In this document: one piece after another, positions 1 to 6,552 of the stretch
Layout of the letters: each line of letters begins with the position of its first letter
Position numbering within the stretch: the stretch's first letter is position 1
DNA from: JAVBPT01 sp031549455
GTDB lineage: Bacteria > Bacillota > Clostridia > Lachnospirales > JAKSVV01
Length of the DNA: 10,543 nucleotides
Assembly: GCA_031549455.1 (NCBI GenBank)
Contig: JAVBPT010000027.1
Coordinates: 1 to 10,543, forward strand
Direction: 5' to 3'
Notes under the pieces: generated by a model
The model's input: the letters and a program-made list of their open reading frames with translations, nothing else
Databases searched by the model: none
What the model was told of the DNA's origin: nothing
Program-made: the position numbers and the translations under genes

Positions 1-306
1 TGGGTTGTCCGGACTTTCAAAATTATAAACGTAGCACCAATCAAAAGGCACTTCACGAGAGGTGGCAATCTTTTTAATATAGGATCTGGCATAGGTGGTT
101 TTCCCTGCACCACTATCCCCTGCTATATACATATTGTACCCTTTTTTGTCAATCACAGCACCAAATTGGAGGGCAGCCTTTGCTCTTTCTTCCCCAATAA
201 TACCCACAAGCCCTGTCAGTTCCTCAGTTGTCTCAAATCCGAGCTTCTCTGGATCGCAAACATTCTTCATTAAATCATTATACGTTAACTCTTTAAATTC
301 TTTCAT
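1..306 (-). CDS. Lon-like ATP-dependent protease, N-terminal fragment (runs off the left edge)
   Basis: The first 102 residues of an AAA+ protein are visible. A Walker A motif, GDSGAGKT, sits at about residues 63-70. It is preceded by a segment reading GIIGEERAKAALQFG and followed by a DWCYVYNF block. This combination is typical of the Lon-related predicted proteases of COG1067 (AAA_32 plus a C-terminal Lon Ser-Lys protease domain), not of classical Lon. Such proteins are cytoplasmic ATP-dependent proteases with poorly defined substrates. The protease domain lies outside the window, so activity cannot be judged. The start is the ATG at 306-304, preceded by a GGGGGAGA ribosome site. It begins 18 bases after the rimI stop with no hairpin between them, so it is probably co-transcribed with tsaB-rimI. 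The family assignment rests on motif recognition. Confidence 0.8.
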   Translation of the reverse strand, partial: MKEFKELTYNDLMKNVCDPEKLGFETTEELTGLVGIIGEERAKAALQFGAVIDKKGYNMYIAGDSGAGKTTYARSYIKKIATSREVPFDWCYVYNFESPDNP

Positions 307-324
307 TCGTAATCTCCCCCAACC

Positions 325-771
325 TTACATCAATAATTTTCTCATAATTAGTGCGTGATCTACCGGATCATTGTAATAATTTTTTCTTTTCTCAATCACC
401 TCGAAGCCAAAGCGATCATAAAGCAAAATAGCAGCCTCGTTTTTTTCTCTAACTTCCAAAAAAATATGCTTTACATTTTTCGTTGTACACTCATCTATTA
501 GTATGTTCATAAGTTTTTTGGCTATACCTGATCTTCTAACTTCTCTTTTCACTGCAAGATTGACGATTGTGGCTTCATCCAACACAATATAAATGCCTCC
601 AAATCCCAAGATTTCACCGCCCGTCTCTGCAACATAATAACTTGCAAACACATGGTCCATTTCATTTTTCATTAATTCAAATGTCCACGGAGAGGAAAAG
701 GAATCTTTTTCGATCTGATAAGCTTCTTCTAAATCTGGATAAGTCATCTTCCGTACAACCATATCATTCAT
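325..771 (-). CDS. rimI: Ribosomal protein S18-alanine N-acetyltransferase RimI
   Basis: This 148-aa protein is a complete GNAT acetyltransferase of the usual RimI length. RimI transfers acetyl from acetyl-CoA to the N-terminal alanine of ribosomal protein S18 in the cytoplasm. The acetyl-CoA pyrophosphate loop reads RRSGIA at residues 79-84 (R/QxxGxA). FLEVR carries the putative catalytic Glu106, and LLYDRFGF supplies Tyr118; both fit the Glu103/Tyr115 pair known from enteric RimI. The C-terminal NYYNDP and ALIMRK segments are family hallmarks. The gene overlaps the end of tsaB by 8 bases (ATGAATGA), which implies translational coupling. Two starts are possible: the ATG at 771, with GGAG ten bases upstream, or the ATG at 762, with AAAGGA nine bases upstream. 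I kept the longer form. RimI next to tsaB is a conserved pairing. Confidence 0.92.
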   Translation of the reverse strand: MNDMVVRKMTYPDLEEAYQIEKDSFSSPWTFELMKNEMDHVFASYYVAETGGEILGFGGIYIVLDEATIVNLAVKREVRRSGIAKKLMNILIDECTTKNVKHIFLEVREKNEAAILLYDRFGFEVIEKRKNYYNDPVDHALIMRKLLM

Positions 772-1447
772 TCCTTTGTTTCTCCAAATTCTTTTCAGCC
801 TGAGATTTTTCTAAATAAAAGGGAACCACATACCCATTTGTTTGCATACTTCCATTTAAAATGTCCACAAAAGGGAGCACAGATGCCCTAGGCATCCTGG
901 AATGCCCAGAAGAAAATCCGACATTCTGTCCCAGCTTTTGTTTGTGTTCTTCTAAAAATTCCCCCGAAATAAAAACTTGTTTATCTATTTCGTTTATTCT
1001 TTGAGCAATTTCATCTATATCGCCCATTTTATAATCGGATGTCCTTTCTATCTGGTGATTTGAAATATGATAGAAAGCGTAAAAATATTGATTTGCTCTT
1101 GCATAAATCACAGAAAGAATCACCCCGTCTAAAAAGCGAAATGACTCTACCAGTAAATCCAGAAGACAAACCGAATAAACCGGAATATTTCTTACCTGTG
1201 ATATGGTATTGGCCACTGTCACACCGATTCGAATCCCAGTAAAAGATCCCGGGCCATTTGTCACATAGACTCTTGTCATCTCTTCCATAGAAAAGCCCAG
1301 CTCTTTTAACATACTTTCGATTTCTGGAATTAAAATCTCGGAGTGCCGCAATTTGTAATTATAAAGGCGCTCAGAAAGAATATCTAATTTGGGTGTAACC
1401 ACTGCTATGCTGCATACATTTGTACAGGTATCAATACACAAAAACAT
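764..1447 (-). CDS. tsaB: tRNA t6A37 threonylcarbamoyltransferase complex subunit TsaB
   Basis: The product is 227 aa. TsaB is the ASKHA-fold partner of TsaD; with TsaE they attach threonylcarbamoyl to A37 of ANN-decoding tRNAs in the cytoplasm. Visible hallmarks are an N-terminal beta strand MFLCIDT, HSE at 35-37, the signature GPGSFTGIRIG at 65-75, and a C-terminal VPFYLEKSQAE block at 208-218. The open frame continues 30 codons upstream to 1537. I chose the ATG at 1447 because it begins the conserved strand and has GGGGA just upstream. The longer start would also run through the terminator hairpin of the previous gene and through the likely promoter. tsaB overlaps rimI by 8 bases. Neither tsaE nor tsaD, often neighbours, is in the window; the gene upstream is a cell-wall amidase. 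Confidence 0.93.
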   Translation of the reverse strand: MFLCIDTCTNVCSIAVVTPKLDILSERLYNYKLRHSEILIPEIESMLKELGFSMEEMTRVYVTNGPGSFTGIRIGVTVANTISQVRNIPVYSVCLLDLLVESFRFLDGVILSVIYARANQYFYAFYHISNHQIERTSDYKMGDIDEIAQRINEIDKQVFISGEFLEEHKQKLGQNVGFSSGHSRMPRASVLPFVDILNGSMQTNGYVVPFYLEKSQAEKNLEKQRNE

Positions 1448-1451
1448 ACTA

Positions 1452-1456
1452 TCCCC
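1452..1456 (-). promoter_or_regulatory. Ribosome binding site that fixes the tsaB start
   Basis: The minus strand reads GGGGA followed by four bases and then the ATG at 1447. This supports the internal start over the upstream in-frame ATG at 1537, which lies inside a terminator stem. Confidence 0.6.
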
Positions 1457-1466
1457 GTTTATCAAT

Positions 1467-1494
1467 ACTATACCACATACTTTTATTTGTGCAA
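1467..1494 (-). promoter_or_regulatory. Likely SigA promoter for tsaB-rimI and the Lon-like gene
   Basis: On the minus strand a -35 box TTGCAC (1494-1489) is separated by 16 bases from a -10 box TATAGT (1472-1467). It lies between the terminator of the upstream amidase gene and the tsaB ribosome site, and would give a leader of only about 12 bases. The position and box quality make it credible; no transcript data are available. Confidence 0.55.
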
Positions 1495-1503
1495 GAGAAA
1501 TTT

Positions 1504-1535
1504 CAAAGAAAAGAGTAAGAAACCTTACTCTTTTC
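1504..1535 (-). terminator. Intrinsic terminator after the asnB-M23-amidase operon
   Basis: There is a perfect 12-bp inverted repeat, 1508-1519 with 1524-1535, and a four-base loop. On the minus strand the 3' arm ends CTCTTTTC and continues into TTTG, giving a T-rich tail. It starts six bases after the amidase stop codon, so it closes that operon and separates it from tsaB. The stem is AT-rich, so termination may be incomplete. Confidence 0.75.
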
Positions 1536-1541
1536 ACGCTT

Positions 1542-2087
1542 TTATGTGTTCGGGATCACCTCTTCTATCCCACTTGCAATTGCATTTGCAACTGCATCCA
1601 CATTCAATCTTTCCATTTCCTCTGGATTATTGATAAAAGCGACCTCCACCAAGACTGCGGGCGCATTTGTGAGACGTATAATGCCCAGGGCGTCCTGACC
1701 CTCTTGATTTAAACTGACTTTGATTCCCCTGTCTACATAACCAAGCGAGACGATCTCATCCTGTATTGCTTGCGCTAGCTCCCTCCCAGTTCCAGCATTA
1801 AAAGCGCTATAAAATGTCTCTGTTCCGCTTTGTGGAGTTCCTTGATTACTATTAAAGTGAATCTCCACAAGTGCATCCACATTTTCATTATTGGCTAGGT
1901 TGGCATCTGCTACGATATTCCGGTCTACATCCATGGTACGATTATTAACGACCTCGTAGCCTTTTTGTCTTAGTAACTCCGTTACCCGGTTACTTATTGC
2001 AAGGTTCAAGTCTTTCTCAAGCAGTCCATTTGCAACTGCTCCTGGATTGCTTCCCCCATGACCAGCATATACTGCAATTTTAGCCAT
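1542..2087 (-). CDS. N-acetylmuramoyl-L-alanine amidase (Amidase_3), without signal peptide
   Basis: The 181-aa protein is essentially a bare Amidase_3 catalytic domain. This family cleaves the bond between N-acetylmuramic acid and L-alanine in peptidoglycan using zinc. The expected residues are all present: His10 in AGHGG, Glu24 in LLEKDLNL, His77 in EIHFNS, and catalytic Glu148 in VLVEVAF, followed by INNPEE. The protein begins directly with the first beta strand of the domain (MAKIAVYAGHGG), so there is no signal peptide, membrane anchor or wall-binding repeat. The ATG at 2087 has GGGAGG four bases upstream. It follows the M23 gene after 11 bases and precedes a terminator. The compact, leaderless form is what phage endolysins look like, but no holin or phage structural gene is nearby. 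The enzyme class is secure; its physiological use is not. Confidence 0.9.
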   Translation of the reverse strand: MAKIAVYAGHGGSNPGAVANGLLEKDLNLAISNRVTELLRQKGYEVVNNRTMDVDRNIVADANLANNENVDALVEIHFNSNQGTPQSGTETFYSAFNAGTGRELAQAIQDEIVSLGYVDRGIKVSLNQEGQDALGIIRLTNAPAVLVEVAFINNPEEMERLNVDAVANAIASGIEEVIPNT

Positions 2088-2098
2088 AAAGCCTCCCT

Positions 2099-2653
2099 TT
2101 ATTTTACTAACCCCAACCGATCCACGACAGCTGCAAACTGTTCTCTGGTCAGATTTCCATCCGGGTCCGTTCCATCCAAAATGTTATTTGAAACAAGCCT
2201 TTGCCAATTTACCCTCGCGTATGCAGATGGGCCCACTATTTTCCCCATCTGGTTTGGAATGCCCATGATCTTTGATATATCAAGCGAGGTGGCGGGATCT
2301 CCCACCTTTTTTCTAGCCTCCATGTGTAAATGGAGTCCTGTTATTCCTGTCACATAACCCGTATTTCCTTCCACGCCAATCTGCGTATCAAGCGTAATAA
2401 CCTCTGCCATCTTTACAAAAATTTGGTTCAAATGACCATAATAATAGTAGCTCCCGTCTTCTGACTTTACCCTCACATAAAGTCCGAACCCCTGTTTCTG
2501 ATTATTGGGATTCTCCCAACCCGCATAATCCACCACACCGGCTGCAATTGCATACACATTTTTGTTGGTCTGTCCCTGTATATCCATTCCGGTATGTTGG
2601 GTACTATATTTTTGTGTAATAATCATCTCTTTTTCAAATGGTAATATAATCAT
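2099..2653 (-). CDS. M23 (LytM-type) metallopeptidase with C-terminal SLH-like motif, without signal peptide
   Basis: This 184-aa protein has an M23 peptidase domain at about residues 1-125. M23 enzymes cut peptide cross-bridges of peptidoglycan with a zinc ion. The ligand motif HxxxD is His20-Asp24 (HTGMD), the YGHL motif gives His74, and HLH gives His108 and ligand His110, so the active site looks complete. Residues about 143-184 read like one S-layer-homology unit: VNWQRLV, then NNILDGTDPDG, then LTREQFAAV. Such units can bind cell-wall polymers, and similar segments occur in some phage lysins. There is no signal peptide; the domain starts at the N-terminus. The start ATG lies one base after the asnB stop, and its GGGAGG ribosome site overlaps the last asnB codons, so translation is coupled. 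It pairs with the downstream amidase. Confidence 0.85.
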   Translation of the reverse strand: MIILPFEKEMIITQKYSTQHTGMDIQGQTNKNVYAIAAGVVDYAGWENPNNQKQGFGLYVRVKSEDGSYYYYGHLNQIFVKMAEVITLDTQIGVEGNTGYVTGITGLHLHMEARKKVGDPATSLDISKIMGIPNQMGKIVGPSAYARVNWQRLVSNNILDGTDPDGNLTREQFAAVVDRLGLVK

Positions 2654-2654
2654 T

Positions 2655-4484
2655 TTACCTCCCGTCTATTATGACATTATATTCTTCGAGCCAATGGTTC
2701 ATCTGTATCAGGTATGCAATAATCTGGGGTCCTGTCATAAGCTGACCAAACCACGGACTGGTAACCGCCGTAAAATTGTTTCTCATCATCTGCTTTACTG
2801 CGTTTTGATCCACTAATTGATGAATCGGAGACGAAGGCTTTTCTAAGATCCGATCCATCTTTTCGCAAACCAGACTGGTATATAAAGGATTATGTGTCTT
2901 TGGATATGGACTCTTTTTTCTAAGCCTTACCTCCTCTGGCAAAATTCCTTTGCTTGCTTCCCGCAGTAATCCTTTTTCCTTTCCCTTTAAATGTTTCATT
3001 TCCCATGGAACATTCCATAAATACTCAATTAGTTTGGTGTCTCCAAATGGCATTCTCACTTCCAGTGCATTTCCCATTGTCATTCGATCCTTTCTGGTAA
3101 GCAATGTTTGCATGAAGTAGTAACGATTTATATAAAACATCCTTTTGATCTTCTTCTCTTCTTCGGTTTCTTCACCAGAATAAGGTGTGGCAGATGCAAT
3201 CTCATTGTAGCAAAACCGCACATACTCATCCAAATCCAATCTTTTATAAGGTTCGCTCAAAATGTTTTTTCGTACCTCTAGTGACATCGTCCAGGGGAAG
3301 AAAGGTAAGTTTAAGGTTTCCTCTTTTCGAAACCACGGATATCCTCCAAAGATTTCATCCGCTCCTTCTCCACTAAGTGCTACCCGAATCTCCTTTTTCA
3401 TTTCTCGCGCAAAGAGATATAGGGAGGAGTCAATGTCTGCCATTCCTGGCAGATCTGTCAACAGGACCACTTCTTCCAAACTACCCAAAAGCTCCTCTTG
3501 TGTGAGAATCACAGACCTGTGATTTGATCTAATATGGTTTTGCATAAGCTGAATAAAATAAGAATCCGAATTAGGTTGGTAATCGGTTGGTTTGAAATAT
3601 TTTTCGTTATCCTCATAATCAACCGAGAAGGTGGATAAGACAGACTCTTTTTCATCTGACACAACACTTGAAATGATGCTCGAATCGAGTCCACCTGATA
3701 AGAGCGTCCCAATCGGCTCATTAGATTTCATATGTTTTTTTATGGATTGTGTGACAAGTTTTCTCACTTTATCAATCGTTTCTGGAAGATTATCTGTATG
3801 CACCTTCCCTTCCACTTCCCAATATTTACTTTCCACAAAATGATTGGTCTTAAAGGTTAGTGTGCTCGCCGGCTTCACCTCTTTTACATCATGAAATACA
3901 CCACTCCCCATTCTTCTTGCAGGGCCCAATCCAAAAATCTGGCAGATGCCCTCCTCATCTAAAATGGGCCTCACCATCTCATGGCAGAATAGCGCCTTTA
4001 TTTCCGAACCAAATATAAGGGTATTCTGTTTAACGGAATAGAAAAGTGGCTTAGCGCCCACTCTATCCCTCGCCAAAAAAACTTGTTTTGCCTTCTCATC
4101 ATAGATTGCAAAAGCAAACATCCCATCCAGATATTTGACACACTCCTCCTTGAATATAATGTATAAAGCAATAATGATTTCCGTCTCTGTGCCCACGGAA
4201 TAATTATATTCCCTTTTATTTAACAGATCCCGTATCTCTTCCGGGTTATAAAGCCTTCCGTTATAAACAACGGTGTATGTATTTCCCTCTACTTTTTGAG
4301 TGAATAGCGCCTCCTTTTGTCCTTCCAGATTTAGGTTTGCGCTCCCAAGTAAAACATTCTTGCTTTCAAAATAAGAAAAACCATCCCGCCCTCTTCTATG
4401 TAATGTCTCTGTCATCTTGGTTAATACATCTTTTTGCTTTATAATTTCTTTAGTAAAACTAGCAAATCCACATATTCCACTCAT
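2655..4484 (-). CDS. asnB: AsnB-family asparagine synthetase with altered glutaminase site
   Basis: The product is 609 aa, a normal length for Bacillus-type asparagine synthetases. The C-terminal ATP-dependent synthetase domain looks intact: PP-loop SGGLDSS at 263-269, SGEGADEIFGGY near 371-382, and RKDRMTMGNALEVRMPF at 464-480. Family members make asparagine, or amidate other carboxylates such as meso-DAP in peptidoglycan. The N-terminal class II glutaminase domain is present but unusual. The protein begins MSGICGF where active enzymes begin with Met-Cys, so the nucleophile Cys is Ser. Residues matching the glutamine ligands Arg49, Glu76 and Asp98 of E. coli AsnB appear as Asn50, Arg77 and Glu100; Asn75 is kept. 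Use of free ammonia is therefore possible. The start ATG has GGAG six bases upstream. It leads an operon with two peptidoglycan hydrolases and is divergent from cwlD. Confidence 0.85.
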   Translation of the reverse strand: MSGICGFASFTKEIIKQKDVLTKMTETLHRRGRDGFSYFESKNVLLGSANLNLEGQKEALFTQKVEGNTYTVVYNGRLYNPEEIRDLLNKREYNYSVGTETEIIIALYIIFKEECVKYLDGMFAFAIYDEKAKQVFLARDRVGAKPLFYSVKQNTLIFGSEIKALFCHEMVRPILDEEGICQIFGLGPARRMGSGVFHDVKEVKPASTLTFKTNHFVESKYWEVEGKVHTDNLPETIDKVRKLVTQSIKKHMKSNEPIGTLLSGGLDSSIISSVVSDEKESVLSTFSVDYEDNEKYFKPTDYQPNSDSYFIQLMQNHIRSNHRSVILTQEELLGSLEEVVLLTDLPGMADIDSSLYLFAREMKKEIRVALSGEGADEIFGGYPWFRKEETLNLPFFPWTMSLEVRKNILSEPYKRLDLDEYVRFCYNEIASATPYSGEETEEEKKIKRMFYINRYYFMQTLLTRKDRMTMGNALEVRMPFGDTKLIEYLWNVPWEMKHLKGKEKGLLREASKGILPEEVRLRKKSPYPKTHNPLYTSLVCEKMDRILEKPSSPIHQLVDQNAVKQMMRNNFTAVTSPWFGQLMTGPQIIAYLIQMNHWLEEYNVIIDGR

Positions 4485-4607
4485 ACCTTACTCCATTTTT
4501 TTAATCTTTTTTATTCTATTACATTCACAAAAAAGATTGCATATACAATTTAAAATGAAGTGAATATTTGGTATAAATAAGTAATAAGATGTAAAAATGG
4601 AGTGAAA
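4485..4607. promoter_or_regulatory. Divergent promoter region between asnB and cwlD
   Basis: These 123 AT-rich bases must drive asnB leftward and cwlD rightward. On the plus strand TATACAAT (4542-4549) resembles a SigE -10 box, and TGAATA (4561-4566) matches a SigG -35 box, though no good SigG -10 follows at the right distance. Known cwlD genes in Bacillus are transcribed by sporulation sigma factors, so these are plausible but weak. For asnB the best SigA-like pair is TTGTAT and TGTAAT with a long 19-base spacer. There is no T-box or riboswitch-sized leader. No individual box here is convincing. Confidence 0.3.
4599..4602 (+). promoter_or_regulatory. Ribosome binding site that fixes the cwlD start
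   Basis: GGAG at this position lies five bases before the ATG at 4608. The in-frame GTG at 4602 overlaps the GGAG itself and cannot use it, so the ATG is the better start. Confidence 0.65.
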
Positions 4608-5315
4608 ATGTTCAAAAAAATATTCTTTTTTTCCCTTATAATTGTTTCCATTTCTCTTATTCTGATTCAGAAAGGAGAAATGCATCGTGGAGATTTCAAA
4701 CAAACTTCAGGGCTTCCCCTCTCCGGAAAATCTATCATGATTGATCCCGGTCATGGCGGATTTGATCCAGGTGTGGTTGGCATTACAGGAAAAAACGAGT
4801 CCGAACTCAACCTTGAGATCGCAAAAAAATTGCAGGAATACTTTGAATCGAGCGGCGCTTATGTGACGCTTACCAGAGCGGACCAGAATGGCTTATACCT
4901 CGAGGGGGAAAAAAATAAAAAAAGAACCGATATGAATGCAAGACGCCAGCTAATCAATGAAAAACACAACACAATTGCGATTAGTATTCATCAAAACCAG
5001 TTTAGCAGCAGTCAGTATAGTGGTTCGCAAGTCTTTTATTCCTCTAAGTCAATCCTGAGTAAGACTCTGGCTAGCTGTATTCAAAAAGAGATGAAAGAGC
5101 TATTAAATAAAGAAAACAATCGCGAAATCAAAAGTGCCGATTTTTATCTACTCGAGAAAGCCAACATCCCGGTGATTATCATCGAGTGTGGTTTTTTATC
5201 CAATCTTTCAGAGGAAAAAAAACTCAATGAAAATGGCTACCAGGAACTAGTAGCTTGGGCAATTTATTCGGGTACCGTGCAGTACTTTGATTATATTAAA
5301 AACTCTTTATATTAG
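4608..5315 (+). CDS. cwlD: Spore-cortex N-acetylmuramoyl-L-alanine amidase CwlD
   Basis: The product is 235 aa, close to the 237 aa of Bacillus CwlD. During sporulation CwlD strips the peptide from alternate muramic acid residues in the cortex, after which PdaA forms muramic-delta-lactam, the mark read by germination lytic enzymes. The N-terminal stretch FKKIFFFSLIIVSISLILI is an uncleaved or signal-type membrane segment. The Amidase_3 domain follows, with zinc and catalytic residues (counted from the ATG start) His49 in IDPGHGG, Glu64, His128 in SIHQNQF, and Glu193 in IIECGFLS. The blocks SGSQVFYSS and YQELVAWAIYSG are characteristic of CwlD rather than other amidases. It is the only plus-strand gene, flanked by divergent asnB. 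Its last 20 bases overlap the convergent flavodoxin-like gene, and no strong terminator follows. Confidence 0.92.
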   Translation: MFKKIFFFSLIIVSISLILIQKGEMHRGDFKQTSGLPLSGKSIMIDPGHGGFDPGVVGITGKNESELNLEIAKKLQEYFESSGAYVTLTRADQNGLYLEGEKNKKRTDMNARRQLINEKHNTIAISIHQNQFSSSQYSGSQVFYSSKSILSKTLASCIQKEMKELLNKENNREIKSADFYLLEKANIPVIIIECGFLSNLSEEKKLNENGYQELVAWAIYSGTVQYFDYIKNSLY

Positions 5316-6552
5316 AAAAAATCGCTTTGTCTAACTTGCTTAGGAGAATAAAGTTGCCAACCACTTTTATAATACCAGTCATAAAGGCATTTTTGAGTGA
5401 AATTTCTCCCTCCACAATCTTCTCCCACTTATCACTGCTTGTATCAATTGTGATATTGCTTGCAAGATCGATCCCCTCTTCTATGTTGCAATGATTATCC
5501 ACGATGGTAATATAATTTCTAAACTCTTCTTCCCCAGAGACATTGATTTGAACAGACATATTTAAAACATCACTGAAGTCCGGAGAAAATAGGTACTGAA
5601 GGTTCTTCGTCTTTTCCCTCAAACCAATTAAGGGAACCTCTTCTTCCGGTTCTTCTATCACCTCCACCGCTCCATAAGCACGAGACCGGATCTCATTTAA
5701 TTTATCCCCCACTTTCTCATAAGGCACCACGTCCTTTACATGGTTAAAAGAAGCAAACTCATACTTGCTCACCTCATGAATTCTCTCGTCGATCTCTTCA
5801 CGATCTTTCTCTCCCATCTTTTCTAGATTTTCTAAATATTCGCTAGAGAGGTTATTAATCATTTTCTCGCCCGAGTATGGATTTTTGCTCTCAAAATCAT
5901 CCGTTCTAAGTCTTTTCGTAATCATAGTGGTGATCTCTTCTATGTCGCTTTCCTTTTCATTTTCAAAACCAGATAGCTTCAATTGTTCTTTTAACGTTTT
6001 GGTTTTTACCTGTGGTCTTGCAACCGAAGACTCGTTAATAATCACGGGACTGATCGCAGCTTTTAGCTCTTCTAGTTTAAACTTAATCTGTTTAATATAT
6101 TGTTTTACCTTTTCTACATCTAAATTTTTGGTTGAAATGGATATTCTACTTAGCTCGATCATTCCCAAAATTTTAATATTGCTCAAAATAATGTTGTATG
6201 CCAGCATTTCGTCATCGTTTTCATAGAATAAAATTGGAATCACCACTTTTCCCTTAAATGCTTTTTTATACGGTTCCAACTCCAGGTAATGCAGAAAATT
6301 ATTTAAATAGGCAGTAATGGTGTGTAGATGTACTGAAGAAACCAAAAGTACCGCATCCGTATCCGACACCTTGCTTATGACCTCATCTACCCTTTGGCTC
6401 TCCTCTTTTTCATAATAAGGTATATCATAACTTGATAGATCAAAATTCTCACACCTTAAATCAGCCCGATCCATCTCCCGGATGATATTACTCAACATGG
6501 TCCTTGCAATATTTTCTTTTTTCAATAAACCATTAATTACTGCTACCTTCAT
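5296..6552 (-). CDS. Two-domain protein: flavodoxin-like N-terminus and SCP2-like C-terminus, function unknown
   Basis: This 418-aa protein has three parts. Residues 1-165 look like the NADPH-dependent FMN reductase/flavodoxin fold: a first strand MKVAVINGLLKK, a DAVLLVSSV strand, the helix AYLNNFLHYLE, and a strand KVVIPILFY. The usual FMN phosphate loop (GSPR-type) and the PVYW-type segment are replaced, so flavin binding is doubtful. Residues about 166-310 are a charged linker rich in Glu and Lys. Residues about 310-418 resemble an SCP2-like lipid-binding domain, notably KNAFMTGIIKVVGNFILLSKLD. No signal peptide or membrane segment is visible. The ATG at 6552 overlaps the preceding gene by 20 bases and has GGAAGG upstream, so the two are translated as a unit. 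It runs convergently into cwlD. The SCP2 call is moderate, the N-terminal fold call fair, and the function unknown. Confidence 0.6.
   Translation of the reverse strand: MKVAVINGLLKKENIARTMLSNIIREMDRADLRCENFDLSSYDIPYYEKEESQRVDEVISKVSDTDAVLLVSSVHLHTITAYLNNFLHYLELEPYKKAFKGKVVIPILFYENDDEMLAYNIILSNIKILGMIELSRISISTKNLDVEKVKQYIKQIKFKLEELKAAISPVIINESSVARPQVKTKTLKEQLKLSGFENEKESDIEEITTMITKRLRTDDFESKNPYSGEKMINNLSSEYLENLEKMGEKDREEIDERIHEVSKYEFASFNHVKDVVPYEKVGDKLNEIRSRAYGAVEVIEEPEEEVPLIGLREKTKNLQYLFSPDFSDVLNMSVQINVSGEEEFRNYITIVDNHCNIEEGIDLASNITIDTSSDKWEKIVEGEISLKNAFMTGIIKVVGNFILLSKLDKAIFSNIKSF

Noticed and set aside
1448..1537. A 30-codon N-terminal extension of TsaB from the ATG at 1537.
   Set aside because: It crosses the terminator stem and the likely promoter, adds residues not found in the family, and the ATG at 1447 has its own ribosome site.
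1542..2653. Prophage remnant, suggested by two lysin-like hydrolases.
   Set aside because: No holin, integrase, tail or repressor gene, and no attachment-like repeats are visible, so the call cannot be supported beyond the hydrolases themselves.
4488..4703. A 71-codon minus-strand open frame spanning the cwlD start.
   Set aside because: It covers the divergent promoter region and the antisense of the cwlD membrane segment, lacks a credible ribosome site, and reads as low-complexity residues.
5364..5394. A hairpin (cttttat, ten bases, ataaagg) followed by five T on the plus strand, as a cwlD terminator.
   Set aside because: Only seven AT-rich pairs including one wobble, inside the coding region of the convergent gene; too weak to list as a feature.
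5885..6226. A 113-codon hydrophobic plus-strand open frame that resembles a membrane protein.
   Set aside because: It is antisense to the flavodoxin/SCP2-like gene; the hydrophobicity comes from reading Glu/Lys-rich codons backwards.
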